Assembly: GCF_001642475.1 (NCBI RefSeq)
Contig: NW_019173941.1
Coordinates: forward strand, 248,001 to 312,000
Direction of reading: 5' to 3'
Length of the DNA stretch: 64,000 nucleotides
Origin: Fonsecaea monophora
Lineage: Eukaryota; Ascomycota; Eurotiomycetes; Chaetothyriales; Herpotrichiellaceae
The notes under the pieces: generated by a model
Told to the model about the DNA's origin: nothing
Seen by the model: only the letters and a program-made list of their open reading frames with translations
Database searches by the model: none
Shown here: piece by piece, positions 20,999-34,800 of the stretch
Layout of the letters: each line of letters begins with the position of its first letter
Position numbering within the stretch: position 1 is the first letter of the stretch
Translations under genes and position numbers: made by a program

Positions 20999-23151
20999 CT
21001 CGGTGTTGAAGGGTGTTGCGAAGTATCCAAGGAAATAGTGCTGTGGGCAAAGGTTTTGGAGACTCTAGGATTGGTGGGCAGGGTACTCGGTACAGATAGA
21101 TAGGTAACACCTCTGGACTGCTTGTAATGGAGTGACCAAAGAATAATCTGGGTATCAATAATTCATTATAATAAGAGGAATGGATGGTGTTTGCAGTCGA
21201 GAGCTTCTACACCGCAGGGACGAAGATGTACGAGGTATGATATTAGGCGTGCCAAAGAGAAGCCCTTTTGCTCAAGAAACCCTTTTTTGGGCCATGATAA
21301 AATTATCTTAGCGACCGAACGGGCTGGCCGGAACGAATGTCCAAGAAGGCCCAAGGGGGACGGGAAATACAGGGGCACCAGGGGAGAAAACGATGACCGT
21401 GGTGATGGGATGAAGGAACAAATCAACAAATCTGATTGAACTGGAAAGGTGACGCTGATATCATCCTGCCACCTGCGACCCTCCAAAATGCGGCTTTCGA
21501 CCTGGCGACTTGGCAATCTGCATCACCACTTTTTATTCCTTTGTTGTGCAGCAATCCATGCACCGTCCACAGTGGTCAACAGTGTCCAGGCAAGTTGTCC
21601 AGGGCCTTCGCCACCCCCAGAACTGACTCGCCTACAGGCTTCGGCTATGCCTGGACTCGTCCCTATCCCCCTCCGACGCCTCAACCTAGTCGGTGCCCAG
21701 TCTGCCCAGTCCATCCTGTCCACTCGGCGACTCGGAGAGCGAAGGGCATAAAATGATCCCGAGTCACGGTATGCGGATGCATACATCGGCCGAGAAGTTG
21801 GAGTGACCATGGCTCAACACCCACTATTACAGACCTAAAGCAATAAAATAAGGTGCACAGAAACATTGATCTGCGTCATTTTCCCGCTGGCACACACCGG
21901 CGTCTTTGGTTGGGACCACGGTCAACTCCATCCTCGACCCTTTTCCGACTTTGTCAGGGTACCAGACGCGCCCTGGCAATGTTGATGATTATGATGATGA
22001 TAATTAGCGGGGTTCTGATGGATTCTGGTGACACTGGCGGCTCCAGATGATGCTCTATTTTCTGCTTCTGATACTTCACGCGTATGCTCGTACTTACTTG
22101 TACACCATCGAACATCAACCTCCACAGTCACAACGAGGGTGTGCAAGTTTCTTGTCCGCCTCGGTTCCTTGCCGCCTGCTCCTGCTAACATTTCGCCACG
22201 CCTTTAATCGTCCTATTCCTTGCACCTACGGGTATAAGATGAGCTGCGATCGAATGCAGAACGACCACGCTCACACAATTCTTGGTCACAATTGGAGTAA
22301 ATGTTCACCCTTGTCAGCTGAAGTAATGCTCGAATCGCCTCAAATAAGCAAGACCCGTTTGGGGACTGTGTCGAGAGGCTATCCACCATCCCAAGATAGC
22401 CGACGAGGCTGCCAACCCCAAGGACTGATATACGGCCGGGTTTTCAACCTCTTTCTCTCCACGGACATTGGTAGCTTGCGACTCTCTCATAAACAGACGG
22501 ATATGTTGTCGGGTCAGTAGAATAGGGGTCGGCCCAAACATCCTTGGATAATCAAGCCCTATCATGCACACAATAACTCCCTCCGCCTGTGTCTTGTTGC
22601 AGTTGATTCTGGATCTGCTCCTCATATTTTCGAACCTCGTCGTCGACATGAGTTCTATCATCCTGTCATTCTGGAGAGCCGTGCATGGACTTTTTGAGAA
22701 GAACGGCATGACACCTGCTTGTATAGCTCAGTTGCTGGTCCATCCTCTTCCCGACGAGCCTCTGGAAGGAAAAAGAATGGCACAGTCTGACAGAATGTAG
22801 ATGCCCTCATAAAAGCGATGAGGTGGGCGCCAGATCAAATATAGCTGATATTATTGAGGATAGGAGGCCATTATACCTAGTGATGGTTACCTGTGAGCCA
22901 GTATTTGCTATTTCTCGTCAGACTGTTTCAAATGACATGTGCAGACAAACGGTGAAGCGCAGATGCTGAAAACGCAACGCTAGCGCCACCTCCAACCGAC
23001 TTGTCACGGCACTCCGATCTCAATTGCACCCTTCTTCATACAGCCTTGAACGCCTCAACTGACCATCCCGCTGGAAGACCTCAGCCGCCTCATCTCCCTT
23101 CCTTAGGCACTCTGCCAGCTCCTCCTGCAGCTCCGGCAGCCCCTGCCCGCC
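20999..23151. other. Intergenic, 2.15 kb, no confident gene
   Basis: Divergent region between the Sec14-like gene and the small complex I gene. The recurrent element occurs in its longest form, GGTACTCGGTAC, at 21082-21093. Frames of 100-157 codons exist on both strands (for example minus 22314-22709) but show no domain or conserved-looking block. Short ATG-rich AT stretches near 21985 resemble leader or spacer DNA. Confidence 0.4.
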
Positions 23152-23414
23152 ATGGCCAAACCCGTCTGGAAAGGCAACCACCCCGTCCGGCAAATCAACG
23201 CAGCACCGCCGTTCTACAGATTCTGCGCAACAGGATTAGGCGCCGCCATGTGGTTCTTTGTGAGTTCTGATACTGGTTACTCACCGCGCCCGTGACTCCT
23301 GTGGGGGTCGCTGAGCTGGAGCTGAGCTGACGATTTGGGGACGTCCAGCTATTCTACAGAGCGAAGAAAGACGGCCCTGCCCTGATCGGCCTGAAGCACC
23401 CTTGGGACCACTAG
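23152..23414 (+). CDS. Complex I small accessory subunit, NDUFB2/AGGG-like
   Basis: Tiny spliced gene of 57 residues: exons 23152-23259 and 23349-23414, intron 89 nt (GTGAGT, CAG). The protein starts MAKPVWKGNHPVRQINAAPP, has one membrane segment (CATGLGAAMWFFLFY) and ends YRAKKDGPALIGLKHPWDH. The ending closely resembles the MWF-x-LYRAK-DGP-x-x-x-G-x-HPW signature of the plant and fungal NDUFB2 subunit of mitochondrial NADH:ubiquinone oxidoreductase. An in-frame stop at 23104 excludes an upstream start. The subunit is non-catalytic and sits in the membrane arm. Family assignment rests on that short signature only. Confidence 0.72.
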
Positions 23415-24115
23415 ATTACGGAAATGCGGTTTGGCGGGAGTCGAGAAATTGAGCAACAAAATACGAGGTGAAGGTTGGGGAGAAACTCTGGTTGGAAGCA
23501 AATCGGGATACGAAGAGAGAGGAAGAAGTCTGAAGGTCATCAGCTGTCGGGACCAACATCACAGCCAGAAATAGCACGACCCAAACAGCCACCCATTGTA
23601 TATATGGCTGCCAAAACATGGACGGGCGTTACGTTACTGTGTGGAACCCCAGATCAAGAGTGCTTCATGCAGCGGATCTGTGGAGGGAGATCAACGCATA
23701 TACTGGTTTTCGCGTTCCGGGACATCGCTTCTGCCCATAAGACAAGGTTCAGTACCTACCTACATATGTAAGAAGAGATTCTGAAGGTCAATGAGCGAGA
23801 TTCCAGTCATTCATCCATCAACCACCCCTCTTGGACGTTTCCCCTCTCCCTTCTCCGTCTTCCACGCAAGAAAGAACTAAAACCCTCCCCAATGGATGAA
23901 ACCCTTCGTATTCCAGTGACCGTGCGTGCGACGGTCGAAACAGGCTGGATAGAGTATGAAATGCATAGATATTTATGACTGCCATACGGAAGAAGAGGTA
24001 CAGACCAGCTGGATAAACAGGATGCTTCGGCATCTTCCTTTGATTCTGCTCTAGATACTCTTCTCTTTTGCTCTAACCAATGAATACACATCATACATAC
24101 ATACATACAGGTCCC
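23415..24115. other. Intergenic between convergent genes
   Basis: 701 bp tail-to-tail. It includes a short CATA tetranucleotide repeat beside the stop codon of the ATPase gene. No gene seen. Confidence 0.5.
24092..24109. repeat. (CATA)n microsatellite
   Basis: Four and a half copies of CATA, 7 bp past the stop codon of the P5B ATPase gene, hence in its 3' UTR. Confidence 0.85.
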
Positions 24116-27100
24116 TTATGTGCTTATCTGAATTTCCTCGGCGATGAGCTTGTACTGCTTTCTCTTTTTGGGGTGTCCAGGTCTCAGCCTCGACTTGAGT
24201 CGCCCAATGTATTTGGCCAGCAGGGGAAAGACGTATTGCTCCGCTAGGTAGGCAACGGCAAACCCTGCCACAGCCAACACCAGCAAGAAAACTTCAAAGT
24301 CCGCCGTCATCTCCGTCAGATCCATGAAATCCGCCAACCACTTGGCCGGGTCTAGAAGCATGTATAGAGAAATCAGGAGTGCCGCCACAATCGTGACGCA
24401 AAAAGGCACATTCGTCGCCAGAGACTGTCGGAATGGGGGGCCAACACTGAGGACGACACTGGAAAGTATATACTGGAAGCACGATACCAAAAATAAGGCG
24501 GTGTTCTGAGAGTTGTCGACATTGGACTTTTCTTTGTCTAGTCGCGGTGGTATGTACCATGGTTGTTGTTGAACCGTCTCAAACGCGACCAGTTGAACAA
24601 GAACCGAGAGCAAGATCTGGCCCAGCAACGGCGTCAAGACCTTTCGGGATACGAGGCTTGCGGTCGGGCGTTTCTTGCTCAGAACGGGATATGCACCAGT
24701 CCAACCCATAAATATTGCCAGTGGCAAGATTAACGCAAGATCGATGAAGAGGAATTGGAAATCTCCGAGGTTTGATGCCGACGCGTAGAGGAAGCTGACG
24801 GACGTGAACTGAATGGCCGAGTACAAGCTCATGTACTTGAAGCAGCAGAAGCTGGTCACCAAAGCGGCACGGCCTTCCTTGATCAGAGCGGGCACGCAGG
24901 AAATGTCAAAGATATGGCTGGTGAATGGCGCAGCGACAGAAGCTTCAGCTTCTGAAAGTGAGACGCCAACGTCTGCAGCCTTGAGCGCGCCACAGTCATT
25001 CGCGCCATCACCACAGAATCCACAGCAGTAGTCAATGCTTTGGAGCTTTTCCACAAGCTCGTGCTTCTCGTCGGGAGACATCCGAGCGAAGACTGCGCCT
25101 TTGACGAGCATCCGCTGTAATACTTCTGTGGATGCAAAATCAATGATCCAGCGGAAAGCATCGCCAGTGACCGCCAGGGTATAATCGCCAATGGCGATTG
25201 CATCATATGGAGCCGCGTTGTCATCCTCGGCTGGTAATGGCTGAGGTAGCAAAGTGTTTTCATCAAGTTGATAGATTTGATTGTCAACGCTTTCCCAGCA
25301 AATGCGTGCTCTAGCGTCCATCTTGTCTCCCTCGACGAAATGAGGAACGAAGCAGTGTGCATTGCGATCAATAATGCCGCACTCTCTCGCCACGCTAATA
25401 GCTGTGAGGATGTTGTCTCCTGTACACATGACATTGCGGATCTTGGCCTCGTTCAGTTCTTCGATGATCTCGGTGGTGATTTCCTTGAGTTTGTTTTCGA
25501 AAATGATGAAGCCGATCAGTGAAAGACGCGACTCAGCTTCAGAGCGTTCCATGCTCTGAACATCGTCCCAGCTCATTCTCGAAATATATTTCGAGGCGCA
25601 GGCAATGACTCGGAAACCTTTGTGGGTGTAGTAGTTGAGCAGGTCGTCGAAGTCGTCAGGAATGCTCGATGCTGTGCAGATATCCTTCATGACCTCTGGT
25701 GCACCTTTGACGTAGATATTGACTCCCGGGTCACAGTGCTGCCGCACGATGACACTGGCTCGTCGCAAATGCGAGGCGAATTCGAAAGAACGCAAGATGC
25801 CCAGTTCCACCCGCACCGGGTTCTCGTTGTCCTGAGAATCTTCCAAATCATACTCGAATCCATGTGGAGGACGTGCCACACTGGGTGCTGTTTGATGGGT
25901 TCCAGCTTCGATAAAATGGCTCGTGTTACGAGAACCCTCCTCGAATGACCACTCTGTAAATTGAAACATTTTGAGATCAAGAGGGTCGCCAATCAGTTCG
26001 TCGTCGACCAGTCGAAGGGAGTGACAAGTAGCCATTGAGTAGAGCATGTTTTTATTCACCCGGTAGTCGACCGTCGGATCACGGTCGTAGGACGCTGGAG
26101 GAAGAAGTTCGCGTGCCCCCTCCAGAATGTCGCCGAAGCGGATTTCCGGATGTTGTACAAGCCGGACACCAAGGACATCGAGGCCGTCTTCGGTCAGTGT
26201 CCCAGTCTTGTCGAAACAGACAACATCCAGTTTGCCGGCAACATTGACTCTCTGTGGGCTGATGCAGAAGATCTGTTGTTTTCTGAGGCGTGCTAGGGCA
26301 AAGTTCGTTCCGATGGTCAGAGTGGCTGGTAGAGCGGGAGGCACCACGATCGTGATGAGATCCAATGCTCTGACAATGATCAAGTGCCAAGCGAGACCGA
26401 GCTTGACAAAATTGATGAATGAAGCAATGAATCCGACCGCGGCGATCATGCCCATCACCGAAATGTACCGGAATGAATCACGGTAGAACTTGAAGCCTGA
26501 TGGCTTAGGGAAGAGCATGGACCGCACAAGGGCACCTTTGGTTGTGTTGAATCCAGTACGAACCACCATAGCAAGAGCAACGGCTTCGTCATCCTCAGTG
26601 TCTTGCGGGCGTCTGGCACGAATGATCTTTGTGCCGCAGAATAGGAAATGACGAGCTACACTCGGATGGATTGATGTTGCACCAAGATCAATGTACGGCA
26701 GTGCCTCGTCGGTGATAGGAATTTTTGATACGGGGATAGATTCGCCTGCGAAGTTAGCTAGGTGAGAGAGAACGGCCTTTAAAGCTTACCGGTGAGCATG
26801 CTTTCGTTGATGATACAATCGCCTGCAAGGAGCAGACTGTCACAAGGAAGCTGTGCAAGAGACGGGTCAGAGACCTCATACACGTCCCCTGGGACAAGAT
26901 CACTAGAAAGTGCAGAACGCCCTAAGTCTGGATCAGTACCAGCCTGGCCCTCACGTCACAAGAACTTACAGAAGCCGTTGCGGAGCACACGAACGTCGCA
27001 CTCAAAGCGCGAAATTTCCCTCAGTCGTCGCATTGTCTGCGAACACATCAGTATCTTCAGTGACTCGAGCTAGAATCACAATAGCATTTACCGAACGAGT

Positions 27101-28423
27101 CTCAACAACCGTAGTAGTGATGGAGAAGACCGAAATAAGGAATATTGCCGCAGCATAGTAGTAGTACTCGTCCATTGACCAGAGAATGAGACTGGCGACC
27201 TGAAAGATGTAAAAGGGGTGAAAAGCCTTGCCAAAAGTCAGCGCTCGAAGGATGATCGAAACAGGGACCGCCAAACCTCGTCGAGCAGTAACTCTGGGAT
27301 GGTCTTTTGTTGAATTTCAATCATATTCTTGCCAAAGACTTGGTCTCTTGGGTCTCTTTCTTCAGTGTCAAGACCCTCCCGAAGAGCTTTAACGGACACC
27401 CATTGCGGATCCCACCAGTCATTGTTCAAGACGAATTTATCCTCGACCGGGTAATACAGAAGCCTCATGTACCTGTAGTCAAGATACCGTAGGTGCCGCA
27501 ATTCCGCGTCGTTGTCGTATCGATATCCATTGAGCTTTTCCTTGCCGGAGCGTGTGAAAACGGTCGACATGGGATGGCCATAGTCCTCGGAAACCACATA
27601 ATGAACGGTAAATTCACCCCATTGATTCTGAAATCTCTTAGCCTTCTTCTTGGGACGGTGTCGCTCTGGGCCATAGCTCACCTCTACGACAACCCAAGAG
27701 CACTTTCTGAGGGGTGCTGGAGATCCAACGAGAGATATGCGCCACCTAGGCACCCAGCGAAAGACCAGATATCCAATGCCCGCGGTGAAGACACAGATCG
27801 CCAGATAGGCCAGATAGCCGATAGTGGACGTCGTAAACCCAGCAATGGCCATGGTTAGGTCCTCATTTTCAATGTATAGTTTTTGACTGAAGTTGCCGCC
27901 ATCCTCGTGTTTCTGGGTGTCACTCCTCGCCGAGTCGTGCCTATAAAGGAGAGGCTGGTCTGCCGATGTCCGATATCTACCTGAACTCTTGCGGCGGGCG
28001 GTATCGGACTCGAGGCCAGCCTCCAAGTCTCGGTCCTCATCGGGTATGTGACCCTGCTCTTCGTCGCTTTCGACAGCTTCTTCGTCCGAGAAAACGTTCG
28101 GCGATTCTTGGTCTTGCTCTGTGAAGTACGTGAATGAACTGATCGACCCAGCTCGCCTTCGAGGTAGCCTATACGCAAATCCCGTCACGGAAGAGGGTAC
28201 AGATTCCGCTATACAACCAGGTCAATGCGCATCCACTATGCGATAACTGTTGGGCGGAATACTTACATATGGGCCCCGAAAACACATCAGTGGTCGACAT
28301 CTCCACATCGCTGACGATACTTGCAGTGCTCAAGTTCGAATCTCTTCTGTGCATTCTTCCCGCACTCGAGCTCCTCCTGGAGGGGCGTCGAGGTGCGCCC
28401 TCATGTTGGGAGCTGCTGTCCAT
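24116..28423 (-). CDS. YPK9: P5B-type cation/polyamine-transporting ATPase (Ypk9/ATP13A2 family)
   Basis: Six exons on the minus strand: 28267-28423, 27277-28208, 27092-27226, 26970-27036, 26790-26921 and 24116-26745, giving 1350 residues, all in phase. P5B ATPases sit in vacuole or lysosome membranes; the human relative exports polyamines. The PPALPAT motif of transmembrane helix 4 (about 610-616) is the P5B hallmark. The phosphorylated Asp is D653 in [14 protein letters not shown]. The TGES-type actuator motif is rebuilt across a 44-nt intron ([11 protein letters not shown]), and the hinge [10 protein letters not shown] lies near 1050. The N-terminal 190 residues are Ser/Glu-rich, cytosolic and Ypk9-like. 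The second intron (50 nt) has a weak GTTTGG donor, but it is the only choice that keeps [14 protein letters not shown] in frame. Confidence 0.93.
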
Positions 28424-29203
28424 GGTGTGAAGTGCCACTGGCACAATGTTCGCTCGCGTCTCAGCTCATGCTTGACTCGGATAACACAAGGGCGACACGG
28501 GGTGATGGGTGGTTTGGTGCAGTTACAGCATACATAGATATGAATGTCATTGGGGGCCAAACATGGGGAGGTATGATGTAGGCATGATGCGGGCAGATGT
28601 GAAGTTTTCCGCAGCCTTTCCACCCTCAATGGCAACCCCCTGCCTAGGGCACTTTCTCTCTCTCCCATTTGTACCCAAAATAATCCTACATTTACGGACA
28701 TTTGATGGTTAGGGAATACTGCATGTAGTCTACAAGGGGGTTTGCCAGAATAAAATCGTCTCGAACATTTGCTGTAGACAACCGATAGCTGGGACTTTAT
28801 TTCGACGCTGGTCACTGCAGGGGTTGCGCACTGCGCACTTTGGCACTCAACTGAATTAATACGGTGCAGCGGTGCAGTGGCACTGCGCTAGTTCCCCCAC
28901 CAGCAAAGCGTGGGACTCGGAGGCAAAACTGATTTATTGCCTGTGCATTTCACACGGCCTGGCCAAAAATCTTCAATCCTTCATTCAATTTTCTCTGCTC
29001 TTGTCACCCTCGTTCGTTTCGGAAGAAAGGAACCATCTGCTACAAAACCCCCCGGGAGTCGTCTTCGGAGTGTCTCTTCGACAGCCACGGAATCGCCAGC
29101 CGGAAAGCTCTCAAAAGCCCCAACGTCAACTCAACGTTTACATTTCTCGCCCAACAAGCCACGAAACTCAACCTCAGACCGTACCCCTTGAACTGAGAGC
29201 AAA
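28424..29203. promoter_or_regulatory. Divergent promoter of YPK9 and NAP1
   Basis: 780 bp between divergent starts. Around 28815-28890 there is a cluster of short GCAC/GTGC repeats (CACTGCGC and GGTGCAG units). The last 200 bp before NAP1 are CT/CA-rich leader. No gene seen. Confidence 0.45.
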
Positions 29204-30550
29204 ATGGCCGAAATACCAAAGGCACGAAATCTGACCGCGCCTACACCGCAGAACAGTATGTCTTCACCGTTCGCTAGATGTTGCATGTTACTCACCGTCC
29301 TTCAGCGCCTGCATCAAATGCGCCGATTTCCTCACACGCCGCTGCTCCTAACGTGAGCTCTATCGCCGAAGGTAAGGGAAATGGAAGAAGAGAAAAATCA
29401 TCTCAGCTCGGACATTACGTTGACCCGTCACAGAGGATCTCGAGCGTGTTTCCGCTGCCTCAATACTTGCAAACAACCCCGCTCTTGTCTCCATGATGCA
29501 GCAAAAGCTCGGTTCCCTTGTCGGCCGATCTTCAGGATACGTCGAGTCCTTGCCAGCTCCCGTCCGCCGTCGTGTTACGGGATTGAAGGGAATCCAAAAG
29601 GACCACGCCAAGTTGGAGTCAGAATTCCAAGAAGAGGTCCTCCAGCTCGAGAAGAAATACTTTGCCAAATTCACTCCACTCTACCAGAAGCGCGCTGCAA
29701 TTGTCAACGGCGAGGTGGAGCCCACCGATCAAGAAGTCGAGGCTGGCAAAGCCGACGAGGAAGAAGAACCCGAAGAAGATTCAGATAAGGAGGAGAAGAC
29801 GGCTGCAGAGGACATGAAGGGCATCCCAGAGTTCTGGCTCTCGGCTATGAAGAACCAGATTTCGCTTGCCGAGCTGATCACGGACCGCGACGAAGAAGCC
29901 CTCCGCTCCTTGACCGATATCCGCATGGAATACCTCGACCGCCCAGGATTCCGCTTGATCTTCGAGTTTGCCCCCAATGATTTCTTCACCAACAAGACCA
30001 TTTCAAAAACATACTATTACCAAGAGGAGAGTGGTTACGGTGGCGACTTCATCTATGATCACGCCGAGGGCGACAACATTGACTGGAAAGCGGGCAAGGA
30101 TCTTACTGTCCGTGTTGAGAGCAAGAAGCAACGAAACAAGAGTAAGCCATGTCCTTGCTCCGAGAAGCCAATCACTAACCATTTGGTATAGCCACCAAGC
30201 AGACCCGAGTGATCAAGAAGACCGTCCCGACAGAGTCATTCTTCAACTTTTTCTCGCCACCTGCTGCCCCAGGGGAAGGAGACGAGGTTGCTTCAGACAT
30301 CGAAGAACGACTCGAGCTTGATTATCAGCTGGGCGAAGACATCAAAGAGAAACTGATTCCTCGTGCCATCGATTGGTTCACTGGTGAGGCATTGGCCTAC
30401 GAGGAATTCGAGGATGCCGAAGACGCCGAGTTCGACGATGAGGACGATGAAGATGACGAGGATGAGGAAGAAGCCGAGTCTGACGAAGACGACGAGGAAG
30501 AAGGGGGAAAGCCTCGGTCTCAACAAACTTCAGAATGTAAGAACCAGTAA
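29204..30550 (+). CDS. NAP1: Nucleosome assembly protein 1
   Basis: Four exons: 29204-29255, 29306-29371, 29434-30141 and 30192-30550, giving 394 residues, all GT-AG and in phase. Nap1 is a histone H2A-H2B chaperone that shuttles between cytoplasm and nucleus and assists nucleosome assembly. The dimerisation helix and core are clear ([19 protein letters not shown], then [56 protein letters not shown]). The C-terminal tail is very acidic (about 355-385). It ends CKNQ, a CaaX-type box like those reported at the ends of yeast and animal Nap1, so farnesylation is possible. A potential donor GTAAGA near the stop is ignored because reading through gives this expected ending. Confidence 0.95.
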
Positions 30551-31837
30551 ATGGAGCCAGACAGCCCTTGTGATGAATCTACAATCTGGGTAGATGTGCT
30601 TTGCGAGCAGCAGGCGAGCGGGTCTATGTGATGTTGTCGAGAGCACCAGATCGGAAGGACACGGTCCCAATCTTTGAGATCGAGTCCCGTGCTGACCCGC
30701 TCCACGCATAACGGGCGTTCTGAGAATGATGCTGTGATGATCGATTCGTCGATAATAGGTGGAAGGGCACAGTGGGCGACTCAAGTCCAACGGCGTCCTT
30801 CTACAAGTCTCTAGATGAATTTGCGGTTCCAAGTTTGAAGACGGCGTTCATGGGTACCATCACAATCGAGAAGAGCAACAGGTTTCCTTGTATTCATTCC
30901 GTGACAATGCAAGTCCAGTATTTCCCTAATACCACATTTGGAGATAACAACAATTTTTGCTTCGAGCAGGAGGTCTATATAGGCAACGCAATCAAAAGGG
31001 CGAATTGGTTCGTGCATGTAGGATGTGGCGTGGGCGCAGGTGCTCATCTTGTTTGCTGCAACTAAGATCTGTGTAATGTCCCGTTTGAGACCGTCTGGGG
31101 GAAGATCTTTGGAAGACGCAAGGAAGGCTGCCACAAGCGTCTCGGGACCAGCCCTCAAGGATGCAGACATTGTACCGAGCACACCGTAGTGTGGAAAAAA
31201 AAGGGGGTTGCCACTTTGTGATGCCCATCAGCGCACGAGCAGTGGGCGTGCGGACAATTTCTGAAGGGTCTTGGTGGATGCTGAACTGGTGCCAGGGGGT
31301 TGAGGGTGAAGCTCACGCTTGTGATGAACAGGGAAAGGCGTCAGATGACGAGTGGCTTGCCGGAAGAACAGCGACGGCCGTTTGGTTTCTTTGGGGCCTC
31401 TGGCTGTGGGCTTCGGGGCTAGTGAGGCCAACCAGTTGCTGGCTGGGGCTTGTGGTTGTGCTTGGGACGCATGGGGAGCGCGTCTCGTAGACGACCGAGT
31501 CCCTGAGAAACTTTCTGACATCTCGCAGGTCAACTGAGTGTCTCGCCCAAGAATTCACAGCCGCACCTAAGACCCCAGACCGTTATTGTCGACGGTCAGG
31601 TCAACACTACATTGATCTTACTTTGATTCCATCTCTCATCTGTGAAGCCGAAGATTTCACACGTCTTTAAAATCTTGTCGCTCCTTTCCACGCCAGGAGA
31701 GCGGCCAGCATCTCCCCCGTGTGACTGAACACGTCTATCCATCCACCAGATTCTCCTCCCAGTCTCCGAATACATGGCTGCCCTCGTCTCCGACAGTTGA
31801 GAGCCTCTATCCATAAAGTCCATCGCAACCGCCCACG
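30551..31837. promoter_or_regulatory. Intergenic; NAP1 3' region and MYO2 promoter
   Basis: 1.29 kb between two genes on the same strand. Plus-strand frames near 31161-31490 are Gly/Trp-rich and look non-coding. The last 200 bp before the myosin ATG are pyrimidine-rich leader. No gene seen. Confidence 0.45.
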
Positions 31838-34800
31838 ATGGCGAGTTGGGAGATTGGCACTCGGGCCTGGTTCCCTAACCAGACCGAGGGCTTCATTCCC
31901 GGTGAGCTCACGGAGAGAAAAGATCTGGGTGATGGGAAGATCGCCCTTGTCTTCAGTCTCTCCGATGAGTCCAAGCAAACAGTCGAGACGACCGAGACTG
32001 CCCTCCTCGACACCCATAATGCATCCTTACCTCCGCTCATGAACCCTCCCATGTTCGAGGCAGCCGAAGACTTGACCAATCTGTCCCATCTGAATGAGCC
32101 CGCCATCCTGCAGGCAATCAAGCTCCGATATGCGCAGAAAGAAATATACACCTACAGCGGGATTGTGCTGATAGCAACCAACCCTTTTGCGCGGGTGGAC
32201 TCACTGTACGTCCCTCAGATGGTGCAGGTGTACGCTGGCAAGCAAAGAGCATCGCAAGCGCCCCATCTGTTCGCAATCGCGGAAGAAGCGTATACGGACA
32301 TGTTGCGGGACTCAAGGAACCAGACGGTCGTCGTTTCCGGCGAGTCGGGTGCCGGGAAAACAGTCAGTGCCAAATACATCATGCGGTACTTTGCGACTCG
32401 AGGGGCCCCAGGCCAGGCCAGCAAGGGCACAAAAGCACGAGCAGACGCCATCAGTGAGACCGAAGAGCAGATCCTGGCTACCAACCCGGTCATGGAAGCC
32501 TTCGGCAATGCCAAAACGACGAGAAACGACAATTCTTCACGATTTGGAAAATACATTGAAATCATGTTTGACCAGAACACCGACATCATTGGGGCCCGGA
32601 TAAGGACATATCTGCTTGAGCGATCACGACTTGTCTTTCAGCCATTGAAGGAGAGAAATTACCACATCTTCTACCAACTTGTAGCGGGAGCAACAGAAGA
32701 AGAGAAACAAGAGTTGGGCCTGGTTCCCGTGGAAGAGTTTGACTATTTGAATCAAGGCAATGAGCCGACGATTGACGGCGTCGACGACGCCGCGGAATTT
32801 GCAGCCACAAGGAAGTCCTTGACCACAATTAACGTCTCCGAGGCCACTCAAAGAGAGATCTTCCGGGTTCTCGCCGCTCTCCTGCACATTGGAAATATCA
32901 AAATCACCGCCACGCGTTCGGACTCTAGCCTTTCCGCCAGTGAGCCATCAGTGGTCCGCGCCTGCGCCATACTGGGTATCGACGCGACGGATTTTGCCAA
33001 ATGGACGGTCAAGAAGCAGCTCATTACGCGCGGGGAGAAAATCACCTCCAATCTGACGCAGCAACAGGCCACCGTCGTGCGCGATTCCGTGGCCAAGTTC
33101 ATCTACTCTAGCCTGTTCGACTGGCTGGTGGAAACCATCAACCACGGTCTCGCGACCGAGGATGTCCTCCAACGGCTGAATACCTTCATCGGTGTGCTGG
33201 ATATTTACGGCTTTGAGCATTTTGCGAAGAACTCTTTCGAACAGTTTTGCATCAACTACGCCAACGAAAAGCTGCAGCAGGAATTCAACCAGCATGTGTT
33301 CAAACTTGAGCAGGAAGAATACATGCGTGAAGAGATCGACTGGACTTTTATTGATTTTTCGGATAATCAACCATGTATCGATCTCATTGAAGGCAAACTG
33401 GGTATCTTGTCTCTGTTGGACGAGGAATCTCGACTTCCCATGGGGTCGGACGAACAATTTGTTCACAAACTGCATCATCATTTTGCGGCAGACAAGCAGA
33501 AATTCTACAAGAAACCGAGATTTGGCAAATCAGCATTCACAGTTTGTCATTATGCGCTCGATGTTACCTACGAGTCCGATGGCTTCATTGACAAGAACCG
33601 CGATACTGTGCCGGATGAGCAGATGGAAGTGCTTAAGAAGTCTACAAATGCCTTCTTGGTTGACGTGCTGGACGTTGCTGCGGCGGTGAGAGAAAAGGAC
33701 ACCGCTCAGACATCCTCGAAAACCGTCGCCCCTGGAGGCGGCCGCCGAGTCGGCGTCGCTGTTAATCGCAAACCAACTCTGGGAGGCATCTTCAAGAGCT
33801 CTCTCATTGAACTCATGCAAACCATCAACTCCACCGATGCGCACTACATTCGGTGTATCAAACCCAACGAGGCAAAAGAGTCCTGGAAGTTCGAAGGACC
33901 GATGGTGTTGAGTCAGCTGCGTGCCTGTGGTGTTCTGGAAACCGTGCGCATCAGCACTGCCGGCTACCCTACACGATGGACCTACGAAGAATTTGCTCTC
34001 AGGTACTACATGTTGTGCCGTTCGAATGAATGGACGACCGAGATCCGTACCATGGCCCAGAATATTCTTGTCAAAGCCCTAGGAAAGACCGCCCACGAGA
34101 AATCTGACAAGTACCAACTCGGTCTGACCAAGATTTTCTTCCGCGCGGGCATGTTGGCCTTTTTAGAGAACCTTCGTTCGGCTCGTTTGAAGGAATGTGC
34201 CATCATGATCCAGAAGAACTTGCGGGCCAAATACTACCGGCACAAGTACCTGGATGCCCGACAGTCGATTCTCAACTTCCAGGCTGCTACACGCGCATTC
34301 TTGGCTCGAAGAAAGGCCGAAGAGACAAGACAGACCAAGGCGGCGACCGACATTCAAAGAGTGTGGCGAGGACAGAAAGTGCGCAAAGAATATACGCAAA
34401 TCAGGAGCGACCTCATTCTATTCGAATCCATTGCCAAAGGTTACCTCTGCAGGAAGAATATCCTGGAGACCCGCATTGGAAATGCCGCGGTCGTTATTCA
34501 ACGGGCTTTCCGTTCGTGGCGAGCATTACGCGTTTGGAGGCAATACCGCAGAAAGGTCGTCATTATACAGAACTTGTGGCGTGGCAGAGTCGCCCGGCGC
34601 GACTATAAGAAGATGCGTGAAGAGGCTCGGGATCTCAAACAGATCTCTTACAAACTTGAAAACAAGGTCGTCGAGCTTACGCAGTCTCTCGGCGCGCTCA
34701 AGCGAGAGAACAAGTCCTTGGTGTCGCAATTGGAGAACTACGAAAATCAACTGAAATCTTGGAGGTCGCGGCACAATGCTCTGGAGACGCGGTCGCGTGA

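Noticed and set aside
22314..22709. Minus-strand 131-codon frame with ATG
   Set aside because: No recognisable motif and no supporting exon structure; equal-length frames exist on the other strand.
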